From the NCBI GenBank assembly GCA_028689195.1, contig JAQTWR010000143.1, forward strand, positions 1-6,985: a stretch of 6,985 bases of DNA, given 5' to 3'. The position numbers and the translations under genes are program-made. Shown piece after piece: positions 4,760 through 6,985 of the stretch. The DNA is from Anaerolineales bacterium (GTDB taxonomy: Bacteria > Chloroflexota > Anaerolineae > Anaerolineales > Villigracilaceae). A model generated the notes under the pieces. It was given only the letters and a program-made list of their open reading frames with translations, was not told the origin of the DNA and did no database searches. Every line of letters begins with the position of its first letter. The first letter of the stretch is position 1.

Positions 4760-6985
4760 ATGACCTTACCGCTCCATTCCCAATCAGATACTTTGCGCGC
4801 TTGGCGCTTGAATGCGTTGAGTTGGATTTTGCGCGGACAAATTGCCTTTTGGCTTCTGGCTTTTTTTGCGGGGACATGGAACGCCATTCAATCGTATCGA
4901 GAAGAAGCGTCGAAAACTCCACACGCAGCCGAAGCGCTGGCGGTGGTTGTTACGCTTTACTTCCTCGTCGCCGCGTCTATGGCTTTGATTACTTTTTGGC
5001 GCAAACTTGGATACGCCCTGCGCGTTTCGATTATGCTGGGCGTGTATTACTTTGTCGGCGTTTTGCAATTTAACCTTTCGGCGTTGAGCGGCGACTCGCG
5101 CGTTTTTCTTTTTGCCTTCGCGGTGTTGGCAGCGGTCTTTCTCGATATGCCCTATAACTTTCTCGCGCAGGCGCTGGCGCTCTTTACTTTTGCGCTGATG
5201 GGCTGGCTGAACGTATCGGGCGTTATCAATATTCCCGACGAGCGCGAACTTAACGCGTCCGATCCTTCCGCGTGGATCAGCGGCGGAATCGTTTTTACGC
5301 TGTTGAGCGTTTCCATCTCGCTGGCGGTCTCTTACCTGTTGCGCTCGTTTTCCAACAACCTGAAAAAAATTGACGGCGCCCTGCAAAACGAACAGCGCGC
5401 CGCCGCTTCGCTGCGTTTATTGAGCGACGTAAATCAACTCATCGTGCGCGAACACAACGCCCAACGCCTGTTCGACGAGGTCTGCCGCATGATCGTCAAT
5501 GGCGGTTACGCTTACGCCTGGGCTGGAAGGTTGCAAAACGCCTCGGACACGCTCGACGTTCTTGCCCGCGCGGGCGCGCCGATTGCGTCGGCGGATATAG
5601 ACCTGACGCGCGCGGAATGCGCTTTGAAAGCCCTGCGCAGCCGCGAATGTATGCTTATCTCCTCGCAGGCCTCGAAGGATATCTGCCGCTCATGCGCGAT
5701 GCTTTCCATCCTGCCAAAACGCGCCGCGCTGGCGCTCCCGATTCAACGCGAGAAACGATTGTTTGGCGTGTTGGTTGTCGCCCGCGATTCCGCCGACACG
5801 CTCTCCGAAGAAGAAACGCGCCTGCTTCAGGAGTTGGCGGACGATTTGGCGTACGCCCTTGAAAATATCGAAACCGAAACCCAGCGCCGCGCTTTGGCGG
5901 AGAGCGCCGCGTCCTTGCTTACCGCGCAGGACGAAAATTCCTTTTGGCCCCTTACCCTCGATTCTGTGCGCGCCATTTTGCGCGCCGACCGCGCCGCCAT
6001 TTATATCTACAATCACGGGCTCGACCGAATCTCTTGCCCTTATTCATCGGGTTTATCGCAGGAATATGTCGAGGAAATCAACAGCCGTTTCCGCGAAATT
6101 CCCGGCTCGTGCGTGCTGCAAAACGCCCAACCGCTTTCGGTGAATGATTCCAATACCGATCCGTTTGTCGCGCCCCTGCGTTTGTTGATGCGGCGCGAGG
6201 GAATTCGCTCGTACGCGATCTTCCCGCTCTTTTCCGCTCAAAAACTGATGGGGGCGTTTGTGGCGTACCGTAACAACCTGATTCCCTTTACCCAACCCGA
6301 TATGGAAGCCGGACAAACGCTGGCGCACCTTGTAGCAACGTCCCTGCAAAACGCGCGCCTGTTTGCCGAGACGCGCGTCAAAGCCGCCGAGCAAGCCGCG
6401 CTCTATGCCGCCGCGCAGGATATGGCTTCGAGCCTCTTGAATCCGCCCGCTTTGCTCAACACGTTTGCGACTCATCTTGCCACCGTGTTGGACGCTACCA
6501 GCGTGTATATTCTCGCGCTTGATTCGGAAGGCGAAAACTTCACGGTTTTAGCCGAATACTGGAGCGAATCCGCCAGCGCGATGGAACGCAAACCCGATTT
6601 GGGGCGCGTTTATCCCGCAATTGATTATCCGGGTCTCTTGCGGTTTTTGCGCTTCCGCAAAGTGTTTCTTTCAAACGTGGATGATTCGGGACTCAACGAA
6701 TACGAGCGGGGCGAATTTTTCGAATATGGCATTCAAACAAAATTGTTCATTCCGCTTGTGGCGCAAAACCGACTTGTGGGACACGCCGAAATTTGGGAAA
6801 GCCGCCGCCGGCGCGAATTCACCCAGAACGAAATCAACCTCGCTCAGGCGCTGGCGTATTACGCCGCGAACGTTATTCACACCACCGACCTGTTCGCCGA
6901 ACTGGAGCGCTCTTACGACGCGACGCTTTCGGGCTGGGCGCGCGCGCTCGAATTGCGCGATAAAGAAACCGAGGATCATACCCGC
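4760..6985 (+). CDS. Six-helix membrane sensor with three GAF-like domains and the start of an HD-GYP domain (partial)
   Basis: My codon-by-codon translation gives 742 residues without a stop; the 3' end is outside the window. Residues 1-21 are polar. Six hydrophobic helices follow near 24-44, 58-80, 87-107, 113-130, 133-154 and 173-195, then a charged helical linker (196-220). Three GAF-like domains come next: about 222-370 (NGGYAYAWAG; ALPIQREKRLFGVLVV), 390-535 (RADRAAIYIYN; IFPLFSAQKLMGAFVAYR) and 553-708 (DATSVYILALDSEG; FIPLVAQNRLVGHAEIWE). They are joined by helical linkers. The last residues, YDATLSGWARALELRDKETEDHTR (719-742), match the entry of an HD-GYP domain, His740 being its first conserved metal-site histidine. 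HD-GYP domains hydrolyse cyclic di-GMP, so this is probably a membrane-anchored sensory phosphodiesterase; the catalytic HD and GYP motifs themselves are not visible. The first GAF domain has four clustered cysteines (287, 297, 309, 312). Signal and ligand are unknown. It has its own promoters and appears independent of hutUH. Confidence 0.85.
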   Translation, partial: MTLPLHSQSDTLRAWRLNALSWILRGQIAFWLLAFFAGTWNAIQSYREEASKTPHAAEALAVVVTLYFLVAASMALITFWRKLGYALRVSIMLGVYYFVGVLQFNLSALSGDSRVFLFAFAVLAAVFLDMPYNFLAQALALFTFALMGWLNVSGVINIPDERELNASDPSAWISGGIVFTLLSVSISLAVSYLLRSFSNNLKKIDGALQNEQRAAASLRLLSDVNQLIVREHNAQRLFDEVCRMIVNGGYAYAWAGRLQNASDTLDVLARAGAPIASADIDLTRAECALKALRSRECMLISSQASKDICRSCAMLSILPKRAALALPIQREKRLFGVLVVARDSADTLSEEETRLLQELADDLAYALENIETETQRRALAESAASLLTAQDENSFWPLTLDSVRAILRADRAAIYIYNHGLDRISCPYSSGLSQEYVEEINSRFREIPGSCVLQNAQPLSVNDSNTDPFVAPLRLLMRREGIRSYAIFPLFSAQKLMGAFVAYRNNLIPFTQPDMEAGQTLAHLVATSLQNARLFAETRVKAAEQAALYAAAQDMASSLLNPPALLNTFATHLATVLDATSVYILALDSEGENFTVLAEYWSESASAMERKPDLGRVYPAIDYPGLLRFLRFRKVFLSNVDDSGLNEYERGEFFEYGIQTKLFIPLVAQNRLVGHAEIWESRRRREFTQNEINLAQALAYYAANVIHTTDLFAELERSYDATLSGWARALELRDKETEDHTR

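Noticed and set aside
4784..5386. A 200-residue antisense open frame opposite the sensor gene
   Set aside because: Its composition is rich in Arg, Gln and Lys without any recognisable motif, it has no ribosome site, and it mirrors the codon bias of the plus-strand gene, whose membrane helices are coherent in the other frame.
5763..6143. A plus-strand 126-residue open frame overlapping the sensor gene
   Set aside because: It is a second frame of the GAF-encoding region, Pro/Arg-rich, without a ribosome site or family motifs.
1..6985. CRISPR arrays, tRNA genes, insertion sequences or phage genes
   Set aside because: I looked for regularly spaced direct repeats, cloverleaf-like segments and transposase or integrase motifs and saw none.

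Overview
The window is bacterial chromosomal DNA with four protein genes and part of a fifth, tightly packed and with no tRNA, rRNA, CRISPR array or insertion sequence. Codon use is uniform (rich in GCG, CGC and GGC), so nothing looks recently transferred. The gene types, the wording of the sensor protein (a six-helix membrane domain, serial GAF domains and the beginning of an HD-GYP domain) and an intergenic palindrome of the CGTCATTGCGAG type suggest a member of Chloroflexota, probably Anaerolineae. This placement is an inference from general resemblance and was not tested by a search.

Left part, minus strand (1-1201): a TauE/SafE-family membrane transporter (1201 to 458) is followed after one base by the N-terminal 152 residues of a YqeB-type (EF2563 family) accessory protein of molybdenum hydroxylases (456 to beyond base 1). 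The two are almost certainly co-transcribed, and more molybdenum-enzyme genes may lie to the left of the window.

Centre, plus strand (1279-4580): hutU (urocanate hydratase) and hutH (histidine ammonia-lyase), read divergently from the transporter across a 77-bp gap that holds a TATAAT box for each direction. HutH converts histidine to urocanate and HutU hydrates urocanate to imidazolonepropionate, so the pair carries out the first two steps of histidine breakdown. The 104-bp gap between them is mostly a large imperfect palindrome of interspersed-repeat type. This palindrome also creates a false upstream start codon for hutH; the real start is at 3033. A 16-bp stem-loop follows hutH.

Right part, plus strand (4581-6985): a 179-bp regulatory gap with two good sigma-70-like promoters, one with a perfect 12-bp palindrome in its spacer, leads into a large signalling gene that is open to the end of the window. 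It encodes a six-helix membrane region, three GAF-like sensor domains and the first residues of an HD-GYP domain, hence a probable cyclic-di-GMP phosphodiesterase or a related signalling protein. No wholly unknown system is evident. The most useful leads are the repeat inside the hut operon, the PAL-like motif in HutH, the cysteine cluster in the first GAF domain, and the transporter-YqeB pairing.
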